The translations under genes and the position numbers were made by a program. The notes beneath the pieces were generated by a model. It was not told the origin of the DNA, searched no databases, and saw nothing but the letters and a program-made list of their open reading frames with translations. From the NCBI GenBank assembly GCA_036258195.1, contig DATAED010000410.1, positions 1 through 13,789 on the forward strand: 13,789 nucleotides of DNA. Reading direction: 5' to 3'. Below, in pieces: positions 6,709 through 13,789 of this stretch. The DNA is from JAKAIY01 sp036258195. GTDB taxonomy: Bacteria; Chloroflexota; Ktedonobacteria; Ktedonobacterales; JADMIN01. Every line of letters starts with the position of its first letter. Positions within the stretch are counted from its first letter, which is position 1.

Positions 6709-7401
6709 ATGTCTCAGATGTATCAGTCCACTCAGCCACAAACCACAGAGCAGATGGCGACTCCCGGCTACCTCAAGATGCAGCGCACGCTGCTGACGGC
6801 CTGCATCATCCTGGCGCCGTTGAGCATCACCCTCTACCTCGTCTCGTGGTCTGGCAATGGACGGCAGCCAATCCTCGCGGCGGCTGCGGCGGGCGCGACG
6901 GGCAACACACTGCACTTCATCGGCGGGGTCGCTGCGGCGTTCTTCCTGCCGCTGGGCTACCTGGGGATGTCGCTGCTGGGCATGCGCCGCGCGCCCTGGC
7001 TCGCCACCATCTGTGCAGCGCTCTCGCTGATCGGCTGGATTCCGTGGGCTGCGCTGATGGGCTCGGACGCGCTGGCCTTCGACATCACCCAGATGGGGAA
7101 TACAGCGCAACTCGCCGATGTGTGGGGGCGCTTCAATGGCGACGCCGTCATGTCCACCTTCCTGCTGATCTACATCATCGGCCACCTGCTCAGCGCTGTG
7201 CTGATCGGCGTCATGCTCGGTCGGCTCCGCATCATCCCGGTCTGGGCCGCCTGGGCCTTCGCCCTCAGCAGTCCGCTCACGATCATCATTTTCCCGATTC
7301 ACAGCCTCGTCGCCCAGAATGCGCTCAAATACGCGGTCTGCGTCCTGCTGTTCGCTGGAGCCATCCCTGCCGCAGTCGCGATGCTCAAAGGGCGCAGCTA
7401 G
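6709..7401 (+). CDS. Multi-pass membrane protein of unknown function, inside the ABC operon
   Basis: 230 residues with a polar N-terminal tail (1-24) rich in Gln and Thr, then about six hydrophobic segments: around 26-46, 67-86, 97-115, 145-166, 176-195 and 208-226. I do not recognise a family with certainty; the general look is that of small DUF-type integral membrane proteins common in Chloroflexota and Actinomycetota. No catalytic motif is visible. The start ATG 6709 follows GAGAGGG by about 9 nt. The upstream stretch TTACGACCATG closely resembles GTACGACCATG before the permease gene. Its place between the ATPase and the permease genes, with tight spacing, suggests it works with the transporter, for example as an accessory or sensing subunit. 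That is inference from position only. Confidence 0.8.
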   Translation: MSQMYQSTQPQTTEQMATPGYLKMQRTLLTACIILAPLSITLYLVSWSGNGRQPILAAAAAGATGNTLHFIGGVAAAFFLPLGYLGMSLLGMRRAPWLATICAALSLIGWIPWAALMGSDALAFDITQMGNTAQLADVWGRFNGDAVMSTFLLIYIIGHLLSAVLIGVMLGRLRIIPVWAAWAFALSSPLTIIIFPIHSLVAQNALKYAVCVLLFAGAIPAAVAMLKGRS

Positions 7402-7432
7402 CTGAGCGCCATCTCAGACAAGGAGTACGACC

Positions 7433-10159
7433 ATGAAGATGCGGATGTACTGGCGCTATGCCACACGCTCGCTGACACGCGGCGGGCAGCGCTCGCTGCT
7501 GGCGATCTTTTGCGTCGCGGTCGGCGTGATGGCGATTGTCGCGTTGCAGCTCGTCAGCAACGCCATCAATCTGGGGCTGACGAGCAATGTCCGCGCGCTC
7601 AATGGCGGCGACGTCTCGCTCTCCAGCACAGCGGCGCCGCTGACGGCCAGCCAGCTCGACAGCCTGGCGCGGCTCCAGGCGCAGGGAGTCATCACCGCCT
7701 ACACGGCAGTGGATAGCATGGGCGGCGAGCTGCATCTGAGCGCGGCGAAGGGCCTGTCGCGCTTCTTCACCATCGATGCCGTCGATCCACAGAGTTTTCC
7801 GCTGGAAGGCTCACCGACTTTCACGGCCCCGCACGCTGGCGGGCTGAGCGCGCTGCTGCATGGCGCGACGGTGGTCATCACCGCGCCGCTCGCGCAGGCG
7901 TTCAATCTCAAGGTGGGCGACACGCAGCGGATCTACGCTCGCGACGGTCGGTCGGAGGATGTGACGATCGGCGCCATCATCCAGGCGCGAGGGCTGTTCC
8001 AGGGCTCGGTCCTGCTGGTCAATCAGGCGGACTATGCCGCGCTGCGCAGCACGAACAATCTGCCCATCACCTACACGGCCATCTATGCCGACGTGCCAGG
8101 GCATAGCGACGCCAACGCCGCGCACGCCGAGAAGCTGCTCCAGTCCGCCTACCCGCTGGCCAACATCCAGACGACGCAGCAGGCGCTGGCAGCTAATCAG
8201 GCGCAGGTGCAGCAAGTCCAATACTTCCTGCAGATCGTCGGCCTGCTGGCCCTGCTGATTGGCGGCGTGGGCATCGTCAACACGATGCAGGTGTTGCTGC
8301 GCCGTCGCCGCATCGAGATCGCCGTGCTGAAGACGGCGGGCTACCGGCGTGGCGACCTCTACGCGCTCTTCGGCCTGGAGGCAGGATTGATTGGACTGGT
8401 CGGCGGCGTCCTGGGCGCGGCGGCTGGCGTCGGCGCCAGCTTCGTGGTCAAGGGCCCGGTGGAGACGAGCCTCCAGACCGTCCTGCCGACGACGATTGAC
8501 ACTGGCACAGTCGCGGCGGGCGTCGCGGTGGGCTTCCTCACGGCGCTGATCTTCGGGCTGCTGCCCATCGTCCAGGCGGCGCAGGTGCGTCCGCAAGCCG
8601 TGCTGCGCGAGACGCCCGAGCCGATTGGCTGGCGTGGCCGCATCCTGACGGGCGCGCTGCTGGCGCTGCTGGCCGCGCTGTTCTTCGGGCTGTCGCTGAG
8701 CATCCTGCGCAATGTCGAGGTCGCGGCGCTGGCCGTGGGCGGCGCGGGAGCGTTGTTCCTGGCGCTAGGCCTGCTCTTCGGCGGCATCACGATCATCCTC
8801 CCTCGGCTGCCCATCGCCGAGTCCTTCCGCTGGTGGATGATACCGATCTTCGGCGCGCTGCTGCTGGCCGCTGGCGCGCTCACGGTCGCCGTTCCCGCGT
8901 TTGGCGCGCTCTGCCTGGTGGTGATTGTGGCGGCGCTGGTCGTCGAGGTGGCGCCGCGCCACTGGAAGGCCAATGTCAAGCTGGCGCTGCGCAATCTGGG
9001 CCGGCAGAAGGCGCGCACGGTGACGACGCTGCTGGCGCTCTACATCGGCGTCTTTGCGATTGGCCTGACGCTGGTGCTGGGCCAGAATATCAGCGCCGCC
9101 ATCAATTCGTTCCTGCTGAGCGGCCATGCGCTCGATGCGGAGATCATCGCCAGCAGCGCCGACAAGTCCGCCGTGGAGCGCCAGATTGCGCTGATCCCGC
9201 ATGTCAGCCACGAATCGATGGTGGCCTTCACGCAGCAGGCCGCGCCCGTGGCGGTCAATGGCCAGCCCATCGGGCCATTTGTGGCGCGGGTCACCGCCAG
9301 CGGCAAATACACCGCCAGCGATGTGGTGGGCGTGATGAATGGCGTGGCGGGCTACGATCTCTCTCACGGCCAGCGCATCGATTCTGTCGATACACCGCTC
9401 ACCAGCGGGCGCACGCTGAGCGCCAGCGACGCGGGCACGCTCAACGCGCTGCTGCCGGTCGCGGCCTCGCAGGCGCCGAGCGATCTGCGCCTGGGCGATA
9501 CACTGACGGTGGTCAGCCAGGTCGACCACACGCCGATGACGCTGACGATTGTCGGCTTCTACTCCGCCAAGATTCCGGCGGATGCGCCGATTCTGGCGGA
9601 CATCGCGGTGGTGAACACGCTCAGCGCCGATGCGCCGCAGTACGGCTACCGCATGCATCTCGATCCGGCGACCACTGACGCGGAGCTGGCGAAGGTGCAG
9701 GCCGCTGTGCCGAACGCGCTCACCTTCAACTTCACTGACTTCGCCGATCAGTACGCGACGCTGCTGAGCAATCTGATCGCGGTGCTGGAGACAGTGACCT
9801 CGCTGGCGATGCTGGCCAGCGTCATCATCATCGCCAATGCGGTCGCGCTGGCCATGCTGGAGCGCCGCCGCGAGCTGGGCATTCTGAAGGCGGTCGGGCA
9901 TTCCAGCCGCAGCGTGCTCGGCGAGACGCTGGTGGAGAACGGTGTGATCGGGTTTACGAGCGCCATGCTGGCGCTGGTGTTCGTGGTCGTCGCGGCGACC
10001 ATCGTGGGCAAGGTTGGGCTGAACATCGCAGTGGTGATTCCCACCTCGACGGCACTGGGCGTGGTCGCTGCGACGGTCGTGGTCTGCATGGCGGTGGCGG
10101 CTGCGGTCGCCTGGCGCGCCGCCCGCGTGCGCCCGGTGGAAACGCTGCGCTACGAGTAG
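7433..10159 (+). CDS. ABC transporter permease with two FtsX-type modules
   Basis: 908 residues. Module 1: TM near 20-45 after RSLTRGGQRSLLAIF, an extracytoplasmic MacB_PCD-like domain (about 46-258), then three helices around 263-288, 309-340 and 360-382, ending AAQVRPQAVLRETPEP. A hydrophobic linker of three to four helices (about 403-508) follows. Module 2 repeats the plan: LALRNLGRQKARTVTTLLALYIGVFAIGL (about 516-545), a second extracytoplasmic domain, then helices near 780-810, 828-858 and 870-895, ending AARVRPVETLRYE. The paired RRRRIEIAVLKTAGYRRGDLY and ERRRELGILKAVGHSSRSVL loops are the cytoplasmic FtsX motifs that couple to the ATPase. Overall about ten helices, resembling YbbP/LolC-E duplicated permeases that move lipophilic substrates or act in the envelope. 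AAGGAG lies 9 nt before ATG 7433. The substrate cannot be read. Confidence 0.92.
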   Translation: MKMRMYWRYATRSLTRGGQRSLLAIFCVAVGVMAIVALQLVSNAINLGLTSNVRALNGGDVSLSSTAAPLTASQLDSLARLQAQGVITAYTAVDSMGGELHLSAAKGLSRFFTIDAVDPQSFPLEGSPTFTAPHAGGLSALLHGATVVITAPLAQAFNLKVGDTQRIYARDGRSEDVTIGAIIQARGLFQGSVLLVNQADYAALRSTNNLPITYTAIYADVPGHSDANAAHAEKLLQSAYPLANIQTTQQALAANQAQVQQVQYFLQIVGLLALLIGGVGIVNTMQVLLRRRRIEIAVLKTAGYRRGDLYALFGLEAGLIGLVGGVLGAAAGVGASFVVKGPVETSLQTVLPTTIDTGTVAAGVAVGFLTALIFGLLPIVQAAQVRPQAVLRETPEPIGWRGRILTGALLALLAALFFGLSLSILRNVEVAALAVGGAGALFLALGLLFGGITIILPRLPIAESFRWWMIPIFGALLLAAGALTVAVPAFGALCLVVIVAALVVEVAPRHWKANVKLALRNLGRQKARTVTTLLALYIGVFAIGLTLVLGQNISAAINSFLLSGHALDAEIIASSADKSAVERQIALIPHVSHESMVAFTQQAAPVAVNGQPIGPFVARVTASGKYTASDVVGVMNGVAGYDLSHGQRIDSVDTPLTSGRTLSASDAGTLNALLPVAASQAPSDLRLGDTLTVVSQVDHTPMTLTIVGFYSAKIPADAPILADIAVVNTLSADAPQYGYRMHLDPATTDAELAKVQAAVPNALTFNFTDFADQYATLLSNLIAVLETVTSLAMLASVIIIANAVALAMLERRRELGILKAVGHSSRSVLGETLVENGVIGFTSAMLALVFVVVAATIVGKVGLNIAVVIPTSTALGVVAATVVVCMAVAAAVAWRAARVRPVETLRYE

Positions 10160-10162
10160 CGA

Positions 10163-10298
10163 GGAACCTCACCCCCTGACCCCCTCCCCTTCAGGGAGGG
10201 GGAACCCATGTCGAGAGACGTGGCGCAGGGCAGAGGCGCGACTCTATGCAGGTTCTGACTCCCCTCTCCTGCGGGAGAGGGGCTGGCGGTGAGGTTCC
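10163..10298. repeat. Composite palindromic intergenic repeat (136 bp)
   Basis: Perfect 11-bp terminal inverted repeats, GGAACCTCACC (10163-10173) and GGTGAGGTTCC (10288-10298), enclose two hairpins. The first is CCCCCTCCC (10180-10188) with GGGAGGGGG (10194-10202), 9 bp with a 5-nt loop. The second is CCCCTCTCC (10261-10269) with GGAGAGGGG (10274-10282), 9 bp with a 4-nt loop. It begins 3 bp after the permease stop codon. CTCACCCC...CCCTCTCC elements like this occur between genes in many high-GC bacteria; two facing copies would produce this layout. It may dampen read-through from the permease gene into the kinase gene. Confidence 0.8.
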
Positions 10299-10363
10299 GC
10301 GACTATCATGGTACAGTGGATGGCGGGCGTCACGAACGCGCCTGATGAGGAGAGGAGCCGCAG

Positions 10364-11896
10364 ATGAGCCGTTTATCTCGCCGCTTCGGCGGTCTGCGCT
10401 GGCGGCTCATGCTGTCCTTCTTCGTCGCGGCATTCGCTGCCATGATAACGCTCGAAGCGCTGTTTGTGGCCGTGCCCGACATCGCCAGCCTGGCCGCGCC
10501 ACAGCATCCCATCGCGCTGGCGCAGGGTCTGACCCCGCTCTCCCCGCGCCTGGCCCCCGCCCTGGAGCAGACGCCGCCCGACCGCGCGCAGCTCGTGGCG
10601 ACGCTCGCCTCCTTCAAGCAGCCGATTGCGATCACCGAGAGCCTGACGGACAATATCCGTGGCGCAGTGACGATTCAGCCGGGCCAGAATGCGTCACTCT
10701 TCGTGGTAGGGTCGGATGGCGAGGTGGTCGCCGCGCTGCCGGCCAGGGGGCAGTCGGCCAGCGACCTGGCGGGCATCGAGCGTGATCCCACGTCGCGCGC
10801 CGTCATCGCCGCGGCGCTGCGCGGCGGCTCGCCCACCGCCGAGTGGTCGCAGAGCACGGCCAGCGGGCTGACCGTGGCGGCGGCGCCCATCACCGACGCG
10901 CACGGCGCTGTGCATGGCGCGCTGTTGCTGGGCGTGAATCTGGCGGCGCTGGCCCGCCCGATCATCCTCTCGAACTTGCTGGCGTTGATTCCCAGCACCA
11001 TCCTCTTCGCCGTCATCGCCAGCGTCTTCGGCGCGGCGTTTGGCTCGCTGACGGCCAGAGGATTGATCCGTCGCCTGCGCCGACTGACGACCTCAGCGGA
11101 CGCCTGGAGCCAGGGCGACTTCAGCGTCGCCGCGCACGATCCTACGACCGATGAGCTGGGCCAGCTTGCTCGCGACCTCAATCGCATGGCCGAGCAGCTC
11201 CAGAGCCTGCTGCAAGATCAGCAGCGGCTGGCGGCGGCGGAGGAGCGCAATCGGCTGGCGCGCGACCTGCACGACTCGGTGAAGCAGCAGATGTTCGCCT
11301 TGACGATGCTGCTGGGCAGCGCGCAGATGGAGGTGAAGGCAGGCTCCGAGGCAGAGCGTACCCTGCAAGAGGCCGAGCGGCTGGCGGGCGGCGCCCAGCA
11401 GGAGCTAACCGCGCTGATCCACGCGCTGCGCCCCGTGGCGATGGAGCATCAGGGTCTGAGCGTGGCGCTGCGCGAGCTGTGCGCAAGCTGGGCGAAACGG
11501 ACGGGCGCCGCCTTCGATGCGCAGATTCCTGATGGCCTGGCGCTGCCTCCAGCCGCCGAGCAGGAGGTCTATCGCACCGTGCAGGAGGCGCTGGCCAATG
11601 TCGCGCGTCACAGCGGGGCGACACGGGTGGACATGCGCGCCGAGCGCGATGCAGAGCGCCTGAGTCTGCGCATTCGCGATAATGGGCATGGCTTCGACAC
11701 CGCGCGGGCCGACCAACAGGGCGTGGGGCTGCGCAGCATGCGCGAGCGCATCGAGGGGCTGGGCGGCACACTCCAGATCTCCAGCTCGGTTGGCGGCACG
11801 CGCGTCGAGCTGAGCGTGCCAGTGGCGCCGATGGCGCAGGGCGCCCCTGAGAATGGCCACTCGACCCCGCAGCCCGCGCCCTCCGTCGAGAGCTGA
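10364..11896 (+). CDS. Sensor histidine kinase, HisKA_3 (NarX/LiaS/DesK) type
   Basis: 510-residue membrane kinase. TM1 about 14-37, extracytoplasmic sensor about 38-200 (cache-like, ending TVAAAPITDAHGAVHGALLLGVNL), TM2 about 201-228, HAMP 229-283 including TTDELGQLARDLNRMAEQL. The HisKA_3 domain contains ERNRLARDLHDSVKQQ with phosphoacceptor His303; the following D304...Q308 is the DxxxQ motif associated with phosphatase activity in this family. The HATPase domain shows the N-box EVYRTVQEALANVARHSGA (401-419), the G1 box RDNGHGFD (438-445) and the G2 box GVGLRSMRERIEGLGG (453-468). All catalytic parts are present. The ATG at 10364 follows AGGAGAGGAG by about 6 nt. Its partner response regulator starts 53 bp downstream. 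It is separated from the ABC genes by a palindromic repeat and so may have its own promoter, but I could not identify one with confidence. Confidence 0.94.
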   Translation: MSRLSRRFGGLRWRLMLSFFVAAFAAMITLEALFVAVPDIASLAAPQHPIALAQGLTPLSPRLAPALEQTPPDRAQLVATLASFKQPIAITESLTDNIRGAVTIQPGQNASLFVVGSDGEVVAALPARGQSASDLAGIERDPTSRAVIAAALRGGSPTAEWSQSTASGLTVAAAPITDAHGAVHGALLLGVNLAALARPIILSNLLALIPSTILFAVIASVFGAAFGSLTARGLIRRLRRLTTSADAWSQGDFSVAAHDPTTDELGQLARDLNRMAEQLQSLLQDQQRLAAAEERNRLARDLHDSVKQQMFALTMLLGSAQMEVKAGSEAERTLQEAERLAGGAQQELTALIHALRPVAMEHQGLSVALRELCASWAKRTGAAFDAQIPDGLALPPAAEQEVYRTVQEALANVARHSGATRVDMRAERDAERLSLRIRDNGHGFDTARADQQGVGLRSMRERIEGLGGTLQISSSVGGTRVELSVPVAPMAQGAPENGHSTPQPAPSVES

Positions 11897-11949
11897 GGGC
11901 CAGGATTGAGCGATAGCGTCCGGGGAGCGCGTCTGAGAAGGAGTGAGCG

Positions 11950-12606
11950 ATGACGCAGGCGATTACCGTGATCCTCGTGGATGACCACCAGATGGTGCGT
12001 CAGGGCGTGCGCGCCTTTCTGGAGAAGCAGCCGGACATCAGCGTGGTGGGCGAGGCAGCATCGGGCGCGGAGGCGCTGCGGCTGGCGGCTGATCTCGTCC
12101 CCGATGTGGTGTTGATGGATCTGGTGATGCCCGCTATGGATGGCGTGGAGACGACACGCCGCCTGAAGCAGATCAGCCCGGGGAGCCAGGTCATCATCCT
12201 GACCTCCTACCACGACGACGAGCATATCTTCCCAGCGATTCGCGCGGGCGCGCTCTCCTATATCCTCAAAGATGTCAGCTCGGGCGAGCTGGCCGAGATC
12301 GTGCGCAAAGCCGCTCGCGGCGAGGCGGTCATGCATCCGCATGTGGCGGCGCGGGTGATGCAGGAGCTGCGCGGCGGGCCACGCGCCAACGCGCAACTCT
12401 CCTCCGAGCTGAGCGAGCGCGAGCTGGAGGTGCTGCGCCTGATCGCCGACGGCCTGAATAATACCGAGATCGCCGAGCGGCTGGTCATCAGTGAGCACAC
12501 CGTCAAGCGACATGTCAGCAACATTCTGAGCAAGCTGCATCTGGCCGACCGCACGCAGGCCGCCGTCTACGCCTGGCGCGAGGGCGTGGTGGAGAAGGAC
12601 GGCTAG
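11950..12606 (+). CDS. Response regulator, NarL/LiaR family
   Basis: 218 residues. Receiver domain 1-125: acidic pocket D11 and D12, phosphoacceptor Asp57 in VVLMDLVMPAMDG, Thr85 and Lys107. The LuxR-type helix-turn-helix lies at about 153-216 with LSERELEVLRLIADGLNNTEIAERLVISEHTVKRHVSNILSKLHLADRTQAAVYA, spanning the scaffold and recognition helices. Phosphorylation by the adjacent kinase should promote dimer formation and DNA binding. AAGGAG lies 6 nt before ATG 11950. Likely co-transcribed with the kinase gene. Targets cannot be read from sequence; by analogy with LiaSR-type and similar systems next to ABC transporters, the upstream ABC operon is a plausible target, and the palindrome cluster at 5766-5834 a plausible site. 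Confidence 0.95.
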   Translation: MTQAITVILVDDHQMVRQGVRAFLEKQPDISVVGEAASGAEALRLAADLVPDVVLMDLVMPAMDGVETTRRLKQISPGSQVIILTSYHDDEHIFPAIRAGALSYILKDVSSGELAEIVRKAARGEAVMHPHVAARVMQELRGGPRANAQLSSELSERELEVLRLIADGLNNTEIAERLVISEHTVKRHVSNILSKLHLADRTQAAVYAWREGVVEKDG

Positions 12607-12607
12607 C

Positions 12608-12689
12608 GCCTGCTGGCGACTGAAGTCGCGCAGGCGGGTATTGCGGCGGCCCGCAGGCCGCCTCCCAGGCGCGAATTCATTCGCCAGCC
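12608..12689. repeat. Dispersed palindromic repeat, copy 2 (after the response regulator gene)
   Basis: The right part, 12653-12689, matches 2424-2460 at 34 of 37 positions. The left arm CTGGCGACTGAAGTCGC (12613-12629) is an imperfect inverted copy of the right end (12672-12688), 15 of 17. The left arm also folds on itself: GCCTGC (12608-12613) with GCAGGC (12630-12635), and inside it GCGAC (12616-12620) with GTCGC (12625-12629) around a TGAA loop. It begins just after the response regulator stop codon, and could protect the mRNA 3' end or aid termination, although there is no T-run. Confidence 0.8.
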
Positions 12690-12812
12690 AACCGCTGGGC
12701 GACGTATCCGCATCTCTATCAATTGCCCGCCCGTAGGCTGGCGCCGTCGCTGCGTTCACCTGCTGCATCGCGGCGTGCGAGGCGCTGCGCCAGGCACGGA
12801 GCAGGTGGCCGC

Positions 12813-13789
12813 ATGGAGCAAGCAGATCAGCCAGAGCAGCGCACACGCAAAGGAATGCCCGCTGCGTGGGCCGCTGGCGCGACGCTGAGGCTGGCCCTCG
12901 CCGCACGCGCATGGTTCGCGGCGGGCGATGGCTGGGCGGTGGCGGCGCTGATGGCCTTGGCCATCATCATCCGGCTGCCAGAGCTGCTGGGGCTGGTTCA
13001 CGCTAACGCGCTCGGCTACACCGCCGCGCTGGGAACCGCCTCGCCGGGCTTCGTGGGCGGGCAGCCGACGATTGACCCCAATATCGGCTTCACCTCGCAG
13101 GCGCTGGGGACGCAGGCGGCGCGGCAGTGGTTCGCCGGGCAGGTTCCGTGGTGGAATCCGTATGAGGGCGTGGGCTTGCCGCTGGCGGGCGAGATGCAGT
13201 CGGCGGCGTTCTTTCCGCTGACGTTGCTGCTGATCGCGCCCTGGGGGCAGACCGCCCTGCACATCTGCCTGCAAGTCATTGCGGGCGTCTCCACCTACTA
13301 CCTGCTGCGCCAGATGGGCCTCTCGCGGGTGGCGGCGTTCACGGGCGGCGCGCTGTTCGAGTTCAACGGTGTCTTCGCGTGGCTGGCGAATGCAGTGGTC
13401 AATCCGATTCCCTTCCTGCCGCTGCTGCTACTGGGGGTGGAGCGCGCGCTGGCCAGCGCTCAAACCGCCCCGCCGGCGCAAGGCCGGACATGGCGCGATA
13501 TCGCACGCGACGCGGCGGCTGGCTGGAAGTGGATCGCCGTGGCGCTGGCGCTCGCGCTGGTAGCGGGCTTCCCGGAGGTCGCCTATCTGGATGGCCTGCT
13601 GGCGGCGCTCTGGGCGCTCGCGCGGCTCATCTCGCTGCGCGGCTGGGTCGCGGTGGCGCCGCGCTTCGCGCTCAAGCTGGCGAGTGGACTGGTCGTTGGT
13701 GTGGCCATCGCCGCGCCGCCACTGGTCGCCTTTGCCGACTACGCGCGCGAGGCCAATCTGGGGCTGCACGGCCAGAACGTCGGCGCGCT
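12813..13789 (+). CDS. YfhO-like GT-C type integral membrane protein (partial, cut by window end)
   Basis: The first 325 residues of a large membrane protein; the frame is open to the right edge. A cytoplasmic N-terminus (1-40) is followed by TM1 (about 41-60), a first external loop with IDPNIGFTSQALGTQAARQWFAGQVPWWNPYEGVGLPLAGEMQSAAFFPL (87-136), then further helices at about 134-145, 148-166, 172-190, 197-209, 238-255, 258-275 and 286-307. The acidic residue in the first loop (D88) and the PWWNPYEGVGLPL-AGEMQS-AAFFPL pattern are typical of YfhO/GT-C fold proteins. Such proteins use polyprenyl-phosphate sugars to decorate envelope polymers; YfhO is implicated in teichoic-acid glycosylation. 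The exact substrate here is unknown. The start ATG 12813 has GGAG 11 nt upstream (12798-12801), a modest site; the next ATG (12855) has an adjacent AAAGGA that is too close. The gene follows the repeat by about 120 bp and is probably independent of the two-component pair. Confidence 0.8.
   Translation, partial: MEQADQPEQRTRKGMPAAWAAGATLRLALAARAWFAAGDGWAVAALMALAIIIRLPELLGLVHANALGYTAALGTASPGFVGGQPTIDPNIGFTSQALGTQAARQWFAGQVPWWNPYEGVGLPLAGEMQSAAFFPLTLLLIAPWGQTALHICLQVIAGVSTYYLLRQMGLSRVAAFTGGALFEFNGVFAWLANAVVNPIPFLPLLLLGVERALASAQTAPPAQGRTWRDIARDAAAGWKWIAVALALALVAGFPEVAYLDGLLAALWALARLISLRGWVAVAPRFALKLASGLVVGVAIAAPPLVAFADYAREANLGLHGQNVGA

Noticed and set aside
8765..9901. 378-codon minus-strand open frame
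   Set aside because: Antisense to the permease gene; Arg/Gln/His-rich translation without recognisable domains.
10304..10317. TATCAT and TACAGT as -10 candidates for the kinase gene
   Set aside because: No acceptable -35 hexamer at 16-18 nt upstream of either.
11608..12912. 434-codon minus-strand open frame
   Set aside because: Spans antisense of the kinase, the response regulator and a repeat, so it cannot be a single real gene.

Overview
This window is high-GC bacterial DNA, with strongly G/C-biased third codon positions and many long antisense shadow frames. It carries nine protein genes (one cut by the right edge) and a T-box riboswitch. The combination of high GC, a T-box leader on a tRNA-synthetase gene, a LiaR/NarL-type two-component pair, an FtsX-type exporter and a YfhO-like GT-C protein fits Chloroflexota, perhaps a Ktedonobacteria-like lineage. 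That placement is inference; no rRNA or tRNA gene is present to anchor it.

Left part (1-5604). A minus-strand membrane protein with an MprF-type aminoacyl-phosphatidylglycerol synthase domain (64-1779) is divergent from a small plus-strand YdeI-family gene (1965-2381). The YdeI gene lacks its usual C-terminal third and stops 10 bp before a palindromic repeat. Facing it is valS (2466-5243, minus). valS is preceded by a near-consensus sigma70-type promoter and a complete class I T-box leader of about 325 nt. Stem I with a K-turn and a GUG (Val) specifier, the 14-nt T-box, the antiterminator and an intrinsic terminator can all be read directly. ValS should therefore be made when uncharged tRNA-Val accumulates.

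Middle and right part (5605-12606). A 337-bp intergenic region with nested palindromes precedes a plus-strand cluster: a LolD/MacB-type ABC ATPase, a roughly six-helix membrane protein of unknown function, a 908-residue duplicated FtsX permease, then a HisKA_3 histidine kinase and a NarL/LiaR-type response regulator. The likely unit is an exporter or envelope-stress ABC system with a dedicated or adjacent two-component system. A 136-bp composite inverted repeat separates the permease from the kinase.

End (12607-13789). A second copy of the dispersed palindromic repeat follows the response regulator. The N-terminal 325 residues of a YfhO-like multi-membrane GT-C type protein then run off the edge.

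The most unusual observations are two details of the valS T-box (an A at the discriminator-pairing position, and an antiterminator whose 3' strand lies wholly in the terminator loop) and a dispersed palindromic repeat family, one copy of which abuts the truncated YdeI gene.
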